37,990 nt of DNA from Rhodobacteraceae bacterium CG17_big_fil_post_rev_8_21_14_2_50_63_15 (GTDB lineage Bacteria; Pseudomonadota; Alphaproteobacteria; Rhodobacterales; Rhodobacteraceae): NCBI GenBank assembly GCA_002783205.1, contig PFEY01000071.1, positions 1 through 37,990 of the forward strand. Reading direction: 5' to 3'. Both the position numbers and the translations under genes were made by a program. The notes beneath the pieces were generated by a model, which saw only the letters and a list, made by a program, of their open reading frames with translations, was not told where the DNA came from and ran no database searches. This document shows, in pieces, positions 1 to 11,361 of the stretch (within the stretch, counting starts at the first letter, position 1; every line of letters starts with the position of its first letter).

Positions 1-310
1 GGGCCACGCGCGCGCCGCGGTCATGGCCGACAAGATCGAAGGCCTCGTGCCCTAGACTGGCCATCAGCGCTGTCATCTGGCCGGCCATGGCGCGAAAGCT
101 GTAGGCGTCGAGGTCGCGGGGCTTGGCGGAGGCGCCATAGCCGGGCAGGTCGGGGCAGATCACGGTATGGGTCTGCGCCAGAGCGGGTGCGAGATGGGAC
201 CACATCGCGCGGGTCTGCGGAAACCCGTGCAGCAAGAGCAAGGGCGGTCCATTGCCGCCGATGCTGTAGGCGAGGCCACCGTCGAAATGGTTGCCGAAGT
301 GCGGAATCAT
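1..310 (-). CDS. Alpha/beta hydrolase, haloacetate dehalogenase-like (3' part outside window)
   Basis: The first 103 residues of an alpha/beta hydrolase are present; the gene runs off the left edge. An oxyanion-type HGFPQT stretch lies near residue 29. The nucleophile elbow is VGHDRGARVA with Asp97 where lipases and esterases have Ser. By family knowledge a GHDRG elbow is typical of haloacetate/fluoroacetate dehalogenases and epoxide hydrolases, which form an ester with Asp. The catalytic His and acid are not in view. The ATG overlaps the TGA of the upstream M20 peptidase gene by 4 bp (ATGA), so the two are probably translationally coupled. The substrate is unknown; dehalogenase is the best guess and epoxide hydrolase the alternative. 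Confidence 0.8.
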   Translation of the reverse strand, partial: MIPHFGNHFDGGLAYSIGGNGPPLLLLHGFPQTRAMWSHLAPALAQTHTVICPDLPGYGASAKPRDLDAYSFRAMAGQMTALMASLGHEAFDLVGHDRGARVA

Positions 311-1683
311 CGGGCCAGCGTGTCGAGCACCCGTGCCCAACTACGGATGCCCTTGTGGAAACTTTCGACGTTGTATTTCTCGTTGGGCGAATGGATCGCA
401 TCATCCTCGTTGGCAAAGCCGATCAGCATGGCGTCGAGCCCGAGGATCTGCTTGAAATAGCCCGCGATCGGGATCGAGCCACCCATGCCGGTAAAGACCG
501 CCTCGCGCCCCCATTCGTCGGACAGTGCCTGACGGGCGGCTTCGAATTCGGGGCGCGCGGTGTTCATCACCGCGGCGGGTGAGCCCTCGAGATCCTGATC
601 CCAGGTGATCTTCGCATCCGGGGACAGGCGGTCCTCGACATGTTTGCGCACCTTCTCGCGCAGGCTGTCGGGGTCCATGTCCCCGACGAGGCGGCAGGTC
701 AGCTTGCAATGTGCCTCGCTTGGGATCACGGTTTTGCTGCCCGCGCCCTGATAGCCGCCCCAGAGGCCGTTGATTTCCAGTGTCGGGCGCGCCCATTGCT
801 GCACCAGAGTGGAATAGCCCGCTTCGCCATGTGATTGGGTAAAGCCGACGGAACTGAGGTAGTCATGCTCGTCGAATCCGACGCTTTGCCATTGGCGCAA
901 GAGTTCCGCAGGCACCTCATGCACGCCCTCGTAAAAGCCCTCGACCGCGACGCGGCCCCGGTCGTCATGGAACGAGGCGATGAGGCGCGCGATCTCGCGC
1001 AAGGGGTTGAGGGCCGGGCCGCCATAATGGCCGGAATGCAGGTCGATGCGGGGGCCGTGAATGGTGAATTCATCCTTGAGCATACCGCGGAGTTGCGAGG
1101 CAATCGAGGGGACACCGGGAGCCACCATCGAGGTGTCGCAGATCAGCGCGAGGTCGGCTGAGAGTTCACTGGCGTTGTCACGCATGAAGGGGATGAGCGA
1201 GGGCGAGCCTGATTCCTCCTCGCCCTCAAAGAAGAACGTGATGCGGCAGGGCAAGTGGCCGTTCACGTCCTTGAAGGCGCGGCAGGCCTCTATGAAGGTC
1301 ATGAGCTGGCCCTTGTCGTCGGAGGATCCGCGCGCCCGGATGACGCGGCCCTTTGGCGTCTCCTGCACCTGCGGCGCGAAAGGGTCAGTATGCCAAAGAT
1401 CGAGCGGGTCCACCGGCTGAACATCGTAATGGCCATAAAACAGGAGGTGCGGCCCCGGCCCTGCGGCATGGCCAACGACCATCGGTCGTCCCGGGGTGGC
1501 GCGCTTTTCGGCTTTGATTCCAAGTGATTTCAGCTCGGACACCAGCCAGTTCGCGGCCGCGTCACAGTCATTGGCATGGGCCGGATCGGTCGAGATCGAG
1601 GGAATGCGGAGCAGCCCCGAAAGACGGTCAAGCGCGGCGGGCAACTGCGCATCGACGTGGGAGAGGACGGTGGAAAGGGACAT
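307..1683 (-). CDS. M20 family metallopeptidase (dipeptidase-like)
   Basis: A 458-residue cytoplasmic zinc peptidase of the M20/ArgE-DapE-CPG2 superfamily, a usual length for the dipeptidase branch. Metal-site motifs are visible in order: GHYDVQPVDP, then SSDDKGQ, then GEEESGSPS, and near the C-terminus SPNEKYNVESFHKGI. It probably cleaves dipeptides or N-acyl amino acids; the exact substrate cannot be read. The ATG at 1683 is preferred because AAAGG lies 7 nt upstream and the protein then begins at the conserved MSLSTVLSHV-type N-terminus; an in-frame start at 1764 would add 27 unconserved residues. It is divergent from hemA, and its stop overlaps the dehalogenase-like gene. A C-terminal fragment of a related peptidase lies at 24553-25110. 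Confidence 0.88.
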   Translation of the reverse strand: MSLSTVLSHVDAQLPAALDRLSGLLRIPSISTDPAHANDCDAAANWLVSELKSLGIKAEKRATPGRPMVVGHAAGPGPHLLFYGHYDVQPVDPLDLWHTDPFAPQVQETPKGRVIRARGSSDDKGQLMTFIEACRAFKDVNGHLPCRITFFFEGEEESGSPSLIPFMRDNASELSADLALICDTSMVAPGVPSIASQLRGMLKDEFTIHGPRIDLHSGHYGGPALNPLREIARLIASFHDDRGRVAVEGFYEGVHEVPAELLRQWQSVGFDEHDYLSSVGFTQSHGEAGYSTLVQQWARPTLEINGLWGGYQGAGSKTVIPSEAHCKLTCRLVGDMDPDSLREKVRKHVEDRLSPDAKITWDQDLEGSPAAVMNTARPEFEAARQALSDEWGREAVFTGMGGSIPIAGYFKQILGLDAMLIGFANEDDAIHSPNEKYNVESFHKGIRSWARVLDTLAR

Positions 1684-1750
1684 GACTGGCCTTTGAGTTG
1701 GGCGATTGATTGTGACGAGCCTAACAGGCCGCGTGGCGCTGTCCAGAGAC

Positions 1751-1764
1751 TTGACCGAGATCAA
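1751..1764. promoter_or_regulatory. FNR/FnrL-type box upstream of hemA
   Basis: TTGACCGAGATCAA matches the FNR-family consensus TTGAT-N4-ATCAA except for one base, and it is a near-perfect inverted repeat. It lies 147 bp before the hemA start and 68 bp before the divergent peptidase start. FnrL control of hemA under low oxygen is established in Rhodobacter; its use here is inferred from the match and position. Confidence 0.7.
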
Positions 1765-1822
1765 GGACGGGGGAGTGGCAATTTGTAATCTTTTACCGAG
1801 GCTGGCTGGACTCTAAATCATG

Positions 1823-1851
1823 TTCAATGTTGAATTGGCCAGTCATACACT
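1823..1851 (+). promoter_or_regulatory. Candidate hemA promoter with overlapping inverted repeat
   Basis: TTCAAT (1823-1828) and TACACT (1846-1851) are separated by 17 bp and could be the -35 and -10 elements. The -35 element is part of a perfect inverted repeat TTCAATGTTGAA (1823-1834), which could be an operator. With a start site near 1858 the FNR box is centred at about -100, compatible with upstream activation. This rests on pattern only. Confidence 0.35.
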
Positions 1852-1910
1852 AGAATGATCCGTGATGCGGTTTTGCCCGCCACCCGGTGCCTAAGAGGAG
1901 AGGACTGCAC

Positions 1911-3140
1911 GTGAATTACGCCGCCAAGCTGGATCAAGCGATTGACCGCCTGCACGCCGAGGGCCGTTATCGCACTTTCATCGATATCGAACGAAGGAAC
2001 GGGCAGTTTCCGCACGCGACCTGGTGCAGGCCCGATGGCAGCGAACAGCCGATCACGGTCTGGTGCGGCAACGACTATCTCGGCATGGGCCAGCATCCGG
2101 TGGTCTTGCAGGCGATGCATGAGGCGATCGATGCCACTGGGGCCGGATCAGGCGGCACGCGCAATATTTCGGGCACCACGGTCTATCACAAGCGGCTGGA
2201 GGCGGAACTCGCCGATCTGCATGGCAAGGAGGCGGCGCTGCTCTTTACCTCCGCCTATATCGCCAATGACGCGACGCTCTCGACGCTGCCCAAGCTCTTT
2301 CCCGGCCTGATCATCTATTCGGACGCCTTGAACCATGCCAGCATGATCGAAGGGGTGCGGCGCAATGGCGGGGCCAAGCGGATATTCCGGCATAACGACA
2401 TCGAGCATCTCCGCGAATTGCTGGCCGCCGATGATCCGAAAACCCCCAAGCTGATTGCCTTTGAGAGCGTCTATTCGATGGATGGGGATTTTGGCCCGAT
2501 CGAGGCGATTTGCGATCTGGCGGATGAGTTTGGCGCGCTGACCTATATCGATGAGGTTCATGCGGTGGGCATGTATGGTGCACGCGGTGCGGGGATTTGC
2601 GAACGTGACCGTTTGTTGCACCGTCTGGACATCATCAACGGCACATTGGCCAAGGCCTTTGGGGTGATGGGTGGCTATATCGCGGCCTCGGCCAGGATGT
2701 GCGACGCGGTGCGCAGTTACGCGCCCGGTTTCATATTTTCCACTTCGCTCGCGCCGACGCTGGCGGCGGGCGCTACGGCCTCGGTCGCGTTTCTCAAGAC
2801 CTCCGAGGGACAAAAGCTGCGCACGCAACATCAGACGCAGGCGAAGATCCTCAAGATGCGACTCAAGGGGCTTGGTATGCCGCTGATCGATCATGGCAGC
2901 CACATCGTGCCGGTGATCGTGGGAAATCCGGTGCACACCAAGAAGCTGAGCGACATGCTGCTGGAAAGCTACGGTATCTATGTGCAGCCGATCAATTTTC
3001 CGACCGTGCCGCGCGGGACCGAACGGTTGCGTTTCACGCCCTCGCCCGTGCACGGTCCGACCGAGATGGATGCCGTTGTCCGGGCGATGGATGAACTGTG
3101 GAGCCATTGTGCGCTAAATCGCGCTGAACTCGCCGGATGA
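1911..3140 (+). CDS. hemA: 5-aminolevulinate synthase
   Basis: Condenses glycine and succinyl-CoA to 5-aminolevulinate, the first step of tetrapyrrole synthesis by the Shemin route; PLP-dependent and cytoplasmic. The 409-residue length and the N-terminal [17 protein letters not shown] match alphaproteobacterial ALA synthases. Visible signatures are the aspartate motif in [12 protein letters not shown] and the PLP lysine Lys248 in [12 protein letters not shown]. The start is GTG at 1911, with AGGAGAGG at 1896-1903 at good spacing; an upstream in-frame ATG at 1887 lies before this ribosome site and would add eight residues not seen in the family. A FNR-type box and a candidate promoter lie upstream. 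The gene could be called hemA or hemT; one copy is seen here. Confidence 0.97.
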   Translation: MNYAAKLDQAIDRLHAEGRYRTFIDIERRNGQFPHATWCRPDGSEQPITVWCGNDYLGMGQHPVVLQAMHEAIDATGAGSGGTRNISGTTVYHKRLEAELADLHGKEAALLFTSAYIANDATLSTLPKLFPGLIIYSDALNHASMIEGVRRNGGAKRIFRHNDIEHLRELLAADDPKTPKLIAFESVYSMDGDFGPIEAICDLADEFGALTYIDEVHAVGMYGARGAGICERDRLLHRLDIINGTLAKAFGVMGGYIAASARMCDAVRSYAPGFIFSTSLAPTLAAGATASVAFLKTSEGQKLRTQHQTQAKILKMRLKGLGMPLIDHGSHIVPVIVGNPVHTKKLSDMLLESYGIYVQPINFPTVPRGTERLRFTPSPVHGPTEMDAVVRAMDELWSHCALNRAELAG

Positions 3141-3255
3141 TCTCTCTGCACGTGCATTAAACCTTGCCTTGTGCTAGCGTTCCCTGAAGAAAGTGGCATC
3201 TCTCGAATCGGCAAAGTCGGGAGGACAGATCAGTCAAGAACGAGGCAGGCAGCGC

Positions 3256-4488
3256 ATGATAGGGCGGCGGTTTTCGCGTAAAGCCGAAATCGAGGAAGTT
3301 GAAGCTCGGGGCTTCGACGCCTTTGAGTTGCGTCTTGGTGATCTGATGCGGGGCGAGCGCGCGACGCTTGGCAAATCCCTGCTCGATGTGGAGCGCGAGC
3401 TGAGGATAAAGGCGTCCTATGTGGCGGCGATCGAGAACGCTGATCCGTCCTCGTTTGATACACCCGGCTTTATTCCGGGCTATGTGCGATCTTACGCGCG
3501 CTATCTGGGCATGGATCCGGATCACGCCTTCAGAGCCTTCTGTTCCGAATCTGGCTTTTCGATTGCGCATGGCATGTCGGAAGGGGCCTCTTCGGTGCGT
3601 CGGCCTAGTGCTGCTGAACGGCGCAAGGCGTCTCAGAGAGATCCACTGGTGTCGCCAAGCACACCTTTCCTGCCCGCCACGGAGAGTTTTCTGGCCCGGA
3701 TCGAGACGGGGGCTGTTGCCTCCGCTGTGGTGCTGGTGGCGCTGATCGGCGCGATCGGCTATGGCGGATGGAGCGTCCTGCGGCAGGTGCAGCAGGTGCG
3801 GCTTGCCCCGGTTGAGAACACCCCAATCGTACTTGCCGATCTCGACCCGTTGTTGACCGCCACGCAACTACAAGATGGGGCAGCGTCCGACCAGGATGAA
3901 GCAGGCGTCTTTCAGCCGCCGCGCGATGAACGTCTCAGTCGTCTCTACCGGCCAAAGGCACTCGACGTGCCGGTCATGGTGGCGCGCGACGCACCGATCT
4001 CGACGCTTGATCCGCGCGCTTTCGGCACACTTAGTCCCGTTGGACCGGCGGCAGATCGCGACAGCAGTCCGGCTCTGGCCGGCCTTGACGCTGACGCGGA
4101 ACCTGGTGGCAATCCGGATCGACCGCAGGTCGTGGCTGATGACATGCCCGATGTCCGGCTGGTCGCGGTGCGGCCGGCTTGGGTGCGGGTACAGGCGGCT
4201 GATGGCAGCGTGATCTTCGAAGGAATTCTGAATGCGGGGGACGACTATGATGTCCCTGCGACCGAAGAACCCGCGCTCTTGAGGGTGGGCGAATCCGGCG
4301 CGGTCTATTTTGCCGTGAATGGAAAGCATTACGGGCCAGCGGGAACACGTGGGTCGGTCACATCGAATCTGGCACTGACCCCGGAAGAGTTGACCGGGCG
4401 ATATGCTCTGGCGAATATCGAGGCGGATCAGGATCTGATGCGCTACGTGGCAGAGTTGCAAACCGGGACAGGCTTGATCCAGGATTGA
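3256..4488 (+). CDS. RodZ-like membrane protein with N-terminal HTH and C-terminal DUF4115 domain
   Basis: A 410-residue protein with the RodZ layout. A cytoplasmic helix-turn-helix of the HTH_25 type (about residues 25-95, containing LRIKASYVAAIEN and GFIPGYVRSYARYLG) is followed by a basic linker, one membrane segment (about 155-178, AVVLVALIGAIGYGG), a long low-complexity periplasmic linker and a C-terminal beta domain. That domain has VRPAWVRVQAADGSVIFEG, typical of DUF4115. RodZ proteins link MreB to cell-wall elongation; this role is inferred from architecture. The ATG at 3256 has a GAGGCAGG stretch upstream; 3193 is a possible earlier in-frame start. It sits 92 bp before ispG, a common pairing. 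Confidence 0.82.
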   Translation: MIGRRFSRKAEIEEVEARGFDAFELRLGDLMRGERATLGKSLLDVERELRIKASYVAAIENADPSSFDTPGFIPGYVRSYARYLGMDPDHAFRAFCSESGFSIAHGMSEGASSVRRPSAAERRKASQRDPLVSPSTPFLPATESFLARIETGAVASAVVLVALIGAIGYGGWSVLRQVQQVRLAPVENTPIVLADLDPLLTATQLQDGAASDQDEAGVFQPPRDERLSRLYRPKALDVPVMVARDAPISTLDPRAFGTLSPVGPAADRDSSPALAGLDADAEPGGNPDRPQVVADDMPDVRLVAVRPAWVRVQAADGSVIFEGILNAGDDYDVPATEEPALLRVGESGAVYFAVNGKHYGPAGTRGSVTSNLALTPEELTGRYALANIEADQDLMRYVAELQTGTGLIQD

Positions 4489-4580
4489 TCGAGCGCGCTT
4501 CAGGGTGATTGCCCCGCGCGCTCTTGCGGTCTATCTATTCCGCTCAGAAGCCACTTGCAGGTCGAACGGGACAAGACGTT

Positions 4581-5708
4581 ATGTCGCTCAACCATATCCG
4601 CCCATGGCGCACCATCTATCGCCGCAAGAGCCGTCAGATCATGGTTGGACCGGTCCCCGTTGGGGGCGATGCGCCGATCACGGTGCAGACCATGACCAAC
4701 ACGCTGACCACCGATATCGCGGCCACCGTGGCGCAGGTGCGGGCGGCGGCAGAGGCGGGGGCCGATATTGTTCGGGTCTCGGTGCCCGACGAGGCCTCGG
4801 CCCGCGCCCTGAAAGAGATCGTGCGCGAAAGCCCGGTGCCGATCGTCGCCGACATCCATTTTCATTACAAGCGGGGGATCGAGGCGGCCGAGGCGGGCGC
4901 GGCCTGTCTGCGGATCAATCCTGGCAATATCGGCTCTGCGACGCGGGTGCGCGAGGTGATCCGGGCGGCGCGCGATCATGGCTGCTCGATGCGGATCGGA
5001 GTCAATGCCGGATCGCTCGAGAAACACTTGCTTGAGAAATATGGCGAGCCTTGCCCCGATGCGATGGTCGAGAGTGGACTGGAGCATATCCGCATTCTTC
5101 AGGACAATGATTTTCACGAGTTCAAGATCAGCGTCAAGGCGTCGGATGTGTTCATGGCCGCCGCCGCCTATCAGCAATTGGCAGAGGCGACGGATGCGCC
5201 TATTCATCTGGGTATCACCGAAGCGGGTGGCCTGATGTCCGGCACCATCAAGAGCGCGATCGGTTTGGGCAACCTCTTGTGGATGGGGATCGGCGACACG
5301 ATCCGGGTCTCGCTCTCGGCCGATCCGGTGGCAGAGGTCAAGGTCGGCTATGACATCCTGAAATCGCTGGGTTTGCGGCATCGTGGGGTGAACATCATCT
5401 CCTGTCCGAGTTGCGCGCGGCAGGGATTTGACGTGATCCGCACGGTCGAGGCGCTGGAAACACGACTGGAGCATATCAAGACGCCGATGAGCCTGTCGAT
5501 CATCGGCTGCGTGGTCAATGGCCCCGGTGAGGCGCTGATGACCGATGTCGGATTTACCGGCGGGGGCGCAGGCAACGGGATGGTGTATCTCGCCGGCAAG
5601 CAGAGCCACCGGATGGACAACGCGCAGATGATCGATCACATCGTCGAGCAGGTCGAGAAACGTGCCGCCGAAATCGAGGCGCAAGGGACGGCGCGCGCGG
5701 CGGAGTGA
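4581..5708 (+). CDS. ispG: (E)-4-hydroxy-3-methylbut-2-enyl-diphosphate synthase
   Basis: Penultimate step of the MEP isoprenoid pathway: reductive ring opening of MEcPP to HMBPP by a [4Fe-4S] enzyme in the cytoplasm. The 375-residue length is normal for the bacterial two-domain form. An N-terminal TIM barrel begins with the [10 protein letters not shown] and [10 protein letters not shown] motifs. The C-terminal cluster domain has Cys275 and Cys278 (SCPSCARQ) and Cys310 with Glu317 (GCVVNGPGE), the usual 3Cys+1Glu ligands. The ATG at 4581 was chosen because the conserved sequence starts just after it; the frame stays open back to 4509. It probably belongs to the same transcription unit as the RodZ-like gene. 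Confidence 0.96.
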   Translation: MSLNHIRPWRTIYRRKSRQIMVGPVPVGGDAPITVQTMTNTLTTDIAATVAQVRAAAEAGADIVRVSVPDEASARALKEIVRESPVPIVADIHFHYKRGIEAAEAGAACLRINPGNIGSATRVREVIRAARDHGCSMRIGVNAGSLEKHLLEKYGEPCPDAMVESGLEHIRILQDNDFHEFKISVKASDVFMAAAAYQQLAEATDAPIHLGITEAGGLMSGTIKSAIGLGNLLWMGIGDTIRVSLSADPVAEVKVGYDILKSLGLRHRGVNIISCPSCARQGFDVIRTVEALETRLEHIKTPMSLSIIGCVVNGPGEALMTDVGFTGGGAGNGMVYLAGKQSHRMDNAQMIDHIVEQVEKRAAEIEAQGTARAAE

Positions 5709-5784
5709 ACTCCTGCGTCTGAACGCCGGGGGCACGCCCCCTGCAACGCATCGCTGTCGCTTCTTGAGGACGGACAGAACGAAA

Positions 5785-5806
5785 GCGGCCCGGAAATCTG
5801 GGCCGC
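5785..5806. terminator. Hairpin between convergent ispG and acnA
   Basis: A perfect 7-bp GC stem GCGGCCC/GGGCCGC with an 8-nt loop lies between the two stop codons. Read on the minus strand it is followed by TTTCGTT, so it best fits a terminator for acnA and may serve both genes. A second short GGGGG/CCCCC hairpin is at 5728-5741, just after ispG. Confidence 0.6.
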
Positions 5807-5828
5807 CCTTGTGATCTGAAGCGCGGGA

Positions 5829-8591
<2,763 letters not shown>

Positions 8592-8838
8592 GGGGCCGTC
8601 CTTTCTTGGTCAAGGCTGGATCACTCAGGCTCGCTTCTGACCGATTTGAATGATGCGATCAAGAGCGGTGCGGGAAAATCTGTATACTATTGCACACAAT
8701 TGATCGATGTTACAATGTTGAACGTCTTCCTCTCGAAACCTTGACTGGCTTTTTGAGGGGGGCGCGGTCAAAATGGAGTCCGGTCACAGTCACACCACGC
8801 CGACGGGTGCGGAGTGTCTCCAGCGGGAAGCAGGCGTA

Positions 8839-9543
8839 ATGCGATACTTGGCAGCGAGGATTTTCGCGGGGTTGCTCTGCCTCGGGTCTGTTCAGGCGGC
8901 AGCGCAGGTGCCCCCGGTGGTGGTCGAATTGTTCACCTCTCAGGGATGTGCCTCTTGTCCGCCGGCGGATGCCTTTCTCAGTGAACTTGCGGCGCGCGAG
9001 GATGTTCTCGTTCTGGCGTTTCATGTGGATTACTGGGATTACATCGGCTGGCAGGACAGCTTTGGCAGTTCCGAAAACACAGCCCGGCAGCGCGGCTACG
9101 CCAAGTCTGGCGCGCGAAAGATGGTCTACACGCCACAGATGATCATCAATGGCTCGGATCATGTCGTGGGGACGCGGTTCAAGGACGTCAATGATCTGAT
9201 CGCACAGCACCGGGCGCAGGTTGACAATGGCATTGACATCGAGGTTACGCGCAATCAGGCGCGGGTGCAGATCCGTGCCGCTGCGGCGCCCGCGCGGACC
9301 ATGCCCATGATGGTGCAACTGGTGCGCTACGTTCCGAAAGAGACCGTCACGATCGAACACGGCGAGAATGCCGGCCAGACGATCACCTATGTCAATATCG
9401 TGACGGAAATGACGCAACTGGCCGTTTGGGACAGCCGTGAGCCGCTCAACCTTGATCTCGAGTTGCTGCGCGAGGAAAACGCGGTCCTCCTGCTGCAATA
9501 TCTCGATTTCGGGACGATCGAAGCGGCGGCACGGTTGAAGTGA
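8839..9543 (+). CDS. Periplasmic DUF1223 family protein (thioredoxin-like)
   Basis: A 234-residue protein with a Sec-type signal peptide (residues 1-22, ending in AQAAA-like residues) and a thioredoxin-like fold suggested by VVELFTSQGCASCPPAD, with a CxxC at Cys37/Cys40. Conserved DUF1223 stretches follow: HVDYWDYIGWQD and YTPQMIINGSDHVVG. The CxxC and export suggest a periplasmic thiol/disulfide function, but no biochemical role is established to my knowledge. The ATG at 8839 was chosen because the signal peptide starts there; an in-frame ATG at 8773 would add 22 non-signal residues. The divergent neighbour is acnA, an arrangement I believe recurs in Rhodobacteraceae. Confidence 0.85.
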   Translation: MRYLAARIFAGLLCLGSVQAAAQVPPVVVELFTSQGCASCPPADAFLSELAAREDVLVLAFHVDYWDYIGWQDSFGSSENTARQRGYAKSGARKMVYTPQMIINGSDHVVGTRFKDVNDLIAQHRAQVDNGIDIEVTRNQARVQIRAAAAPARTMPMMVQLVRYVPKETVTIEHGENAGQTITYVNIVTEMTQLAVWDSREPLNLDLELLREENAVLLLQYLDFGTIEAAARLK

Positions 9544-9655
9544 TCGCCTGAGGAGAGTGGCGGTCTGACGTGGGGACCGTCGTTTCGAGCATCGTCGCGC
9601 TCGTCCGGTGCGGAATTCTGCCAGTTCGGGACGGATGAAAGAGGCCCGGGAGGTA

Positions 9656-10663
9656 TCAGCCGCCGGTGTGGCTCATGTGACGCGAGACGCGACCGTCCAC
9701 CGACTGGCGGGAATAGTCAAAATCATGGCCTTTGGGTTTGCGGGATATGGCGGCGCGAATAGCCTGTTCCAAGGGCGCATCACTGGCGGGATTGGCACGC
9801 AGCGGCGCGCGCAGATCGGCCATGTCCTCTTGGCCAAGGCACATGTAAAGTTCACCGGTGCAGGTCAGGCGCACGCGGTTGCAGCTTTCGCAGAAGTTAT
9901 GCGTGAGCGGGGTGATGAAGCCGATCTTTTGTCCGGTTTCATTGAGGCGCACATAGCGCGCCGGTCCACCGCTGCGCTCGACAAGGTCGGTCATCGTGAA
10001 CCGCTCTGCGAGTCGGGCGCGCAGATCCGAAATCTTCCAGTATTGTCCCAGCCGATCTTCGTTGCCGATGTCCCCCATCGGCATCACTTCGATGAAGGTG
10101 AGGTCCATGTCTCGACTGGCACACCAGCTGGTGAGGCTGAAAAGCTCATCCTCGTTGAAGCCCTTGAGGGCGACGGTGTTGATCTTGACGCGCAGGCCGG
10201 CATTCTGAGCGGCGTCGATCCCCTTGAGCACCTGAGGCAGGCGGCCCCAGCGGGTGATCTGGGCGAATTTGGCATCGTCGAGCGTGTCGAGCGAGATATT
10301 CACCCGACGCACGCCCGCAGCGTAAAGATCGCTTGCGAAGCGGTCCATCTGGCTGCCGTTGGTGGTCAGCGTCAATTCCTTCAGGGCGCCGCTCTCCAGA
10401 TGCCGGGTCATGGCGTCGAAGAAGGTCATGATGCCCTTGCGCACCAGAGGTTCGCCGCCGGTAATGCGCAGCTTCTCGACCCCGAGCCGCACGAAAGAGG
10501 TGCACAGGCGATCAAGTTCTTCAAGCGTAAGCAGGTCGCGCTTGGGCAGAAAGGTCATGTTCTCCGACATGCAATAGACGCAGCGGAAATCGCAGCGGTC
10601 CGTCACGGAGACGCGCAGATAGGAAATGGGCCGACGAAAAGGATCGATGAGGGGTATTGTCAT
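9656..10663 (-). CDS. moaA: GTP 3',8-cyclase MoaA
   Basis: Radical SAM enzyme that makes 3',8-cyclo-GTP in the first step of molybdenum cofactor synthesis. The protein has 335 residues, a normal length. The N-terminal radical SAM cluster motif is C24-x3-C28-x2-C31 ([11 protein letters not shown]). The GGEPL motif follows. The C-terminal second cluster is in [12 protein letters not shown] and LYMC. The chain ends in GG, as needed for activity in this family. The ATG at 10663 gives the conserved N-terminus, although the only purine-rich stretch (GAGG) lies unusually close to it. It is convergent with the DUF1223 gene; a weak CGGTC/GACCG hairpin lies at 9561-9579 between them. Confidence 0.96.
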   Translation of the reverse strand: MTIPLIDPFRRPISYLRVSVTDRCDFRCVYCMSENMTFLPKRDLLTLEELDRLCTSFVRLGVEKLRITGGEPLVRKGIMTFFDAMTRHLESGALKELTLTTNGSQMDRFASDLYAAGVRRVNISLDTLDDAKFAQITRWGRLPQVLKGIDAAQNAGLRVKINTVALKGFNEDELFSLTSWCASRDMDLTFIEVMPMGDIGNEDRLGQYWKISDLRARLAERFTMTDLVERSGGPARYVRLNETGQKIGFITPLTHNFCESCNRVRLTCTGELYMCLGQEDMADLRAPLRANPASDAPLEQAIRAAISRKPKGHDFDYSRQSVDGRVSRHMSHTGG

Positions 10664-10748
10664 GCCTCGAACTTATGCGGCGCGCGGGGGCAGGGCAAGA
10701 GACATGTTCTCGATTGCTGGACGTGGCGGACCCGACTAGGATGGGCCT

Positions 10749-11207
10749 ATGAGAGGTCTGATCGTGATCGCCGGTATGGCTCTGGTTCTGGGCGGGTGCG
10801 CGCAAGTGGCTCAGGTGGTGGCGCGCAAGCCGGTGCAGACCACGCCGCAGCCACCCGTCCAGATCACCGGGCCGCAGACGGCAGCGACGCTTGACAGCAC
10901 CACGCAAGCAGAGCGTCAGGTCGCGGTGGCGACGGCACAGGCCAGCCCGGCGCGTGATCTTGGTGTGACCATAGCCTCACTCGGCACGCCCGCCGAGCCG
11001 GGGTTCTGGCTCAAGACGCCGCTGGTCCGCGCGCGCGCCAAAGGCCGGGTGGACTATGCCGCGACCGGCAAATCGGTGGCGGTCGATCTCATTCCGCTTG
11101 ATGCATCAGCGGGTGCGGGCAGCAGGCTTTCGCTGGCGGGCTTCCGGGTGATCGGGGCACCGCTGACGGCCTTGCCGGAACTGCGAGTCTATCGCTTGGC
11201 GCCGTAG
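10749..11207 (+). CDS. Small putative lipoprotein of unknown function
   Basis: A 152-residue protein with a lipoprotein signal peptide; the lipobox is VLGGC with the lipidated Cys at 17. A Pro/Thr/Gln-rich linker follows, then a compact C-terminal domain of about 90 residues (LGVTIASLGTPAEPGFWLKTPLV onward, read from positions 10960-11030). I believe similar short lipoproteins are found in related roseobacters but I cannot assign a function. It is divergent from moaA with 85 bp between the starts. The IS21 remnant begins 42 bp after its stop, so the downstream context has been disturbed. Confidence 0.7.
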   Translation: MRGLIVIAGMALVLGGCAQVAQVVARKPVQTTPQPPVQITGPQTAATLDSTTQAERQVAVATAQASPARDLGVTIASLGTPAEPGFWLKTPLVRARAKGRVDYAATGKSVAVDLIPLDASAGAGSRLSLAGFRVIGAPLTALPELRVYRLAP

Positions 11208-11361
11208 GATAGAGCTGCGACGGCGCCGCTTTATCGGGAAGGTCTGGCGTGTTGATTTGCACCCAGAACTGAGCCGGGCAGGCGGCTAATTTTCACTGAG
11301 AACTGAGCCATGTGAAGCCACCCCCAATGCGGAGACCAGCGCCGGCAAGGGAGTGATCCAC

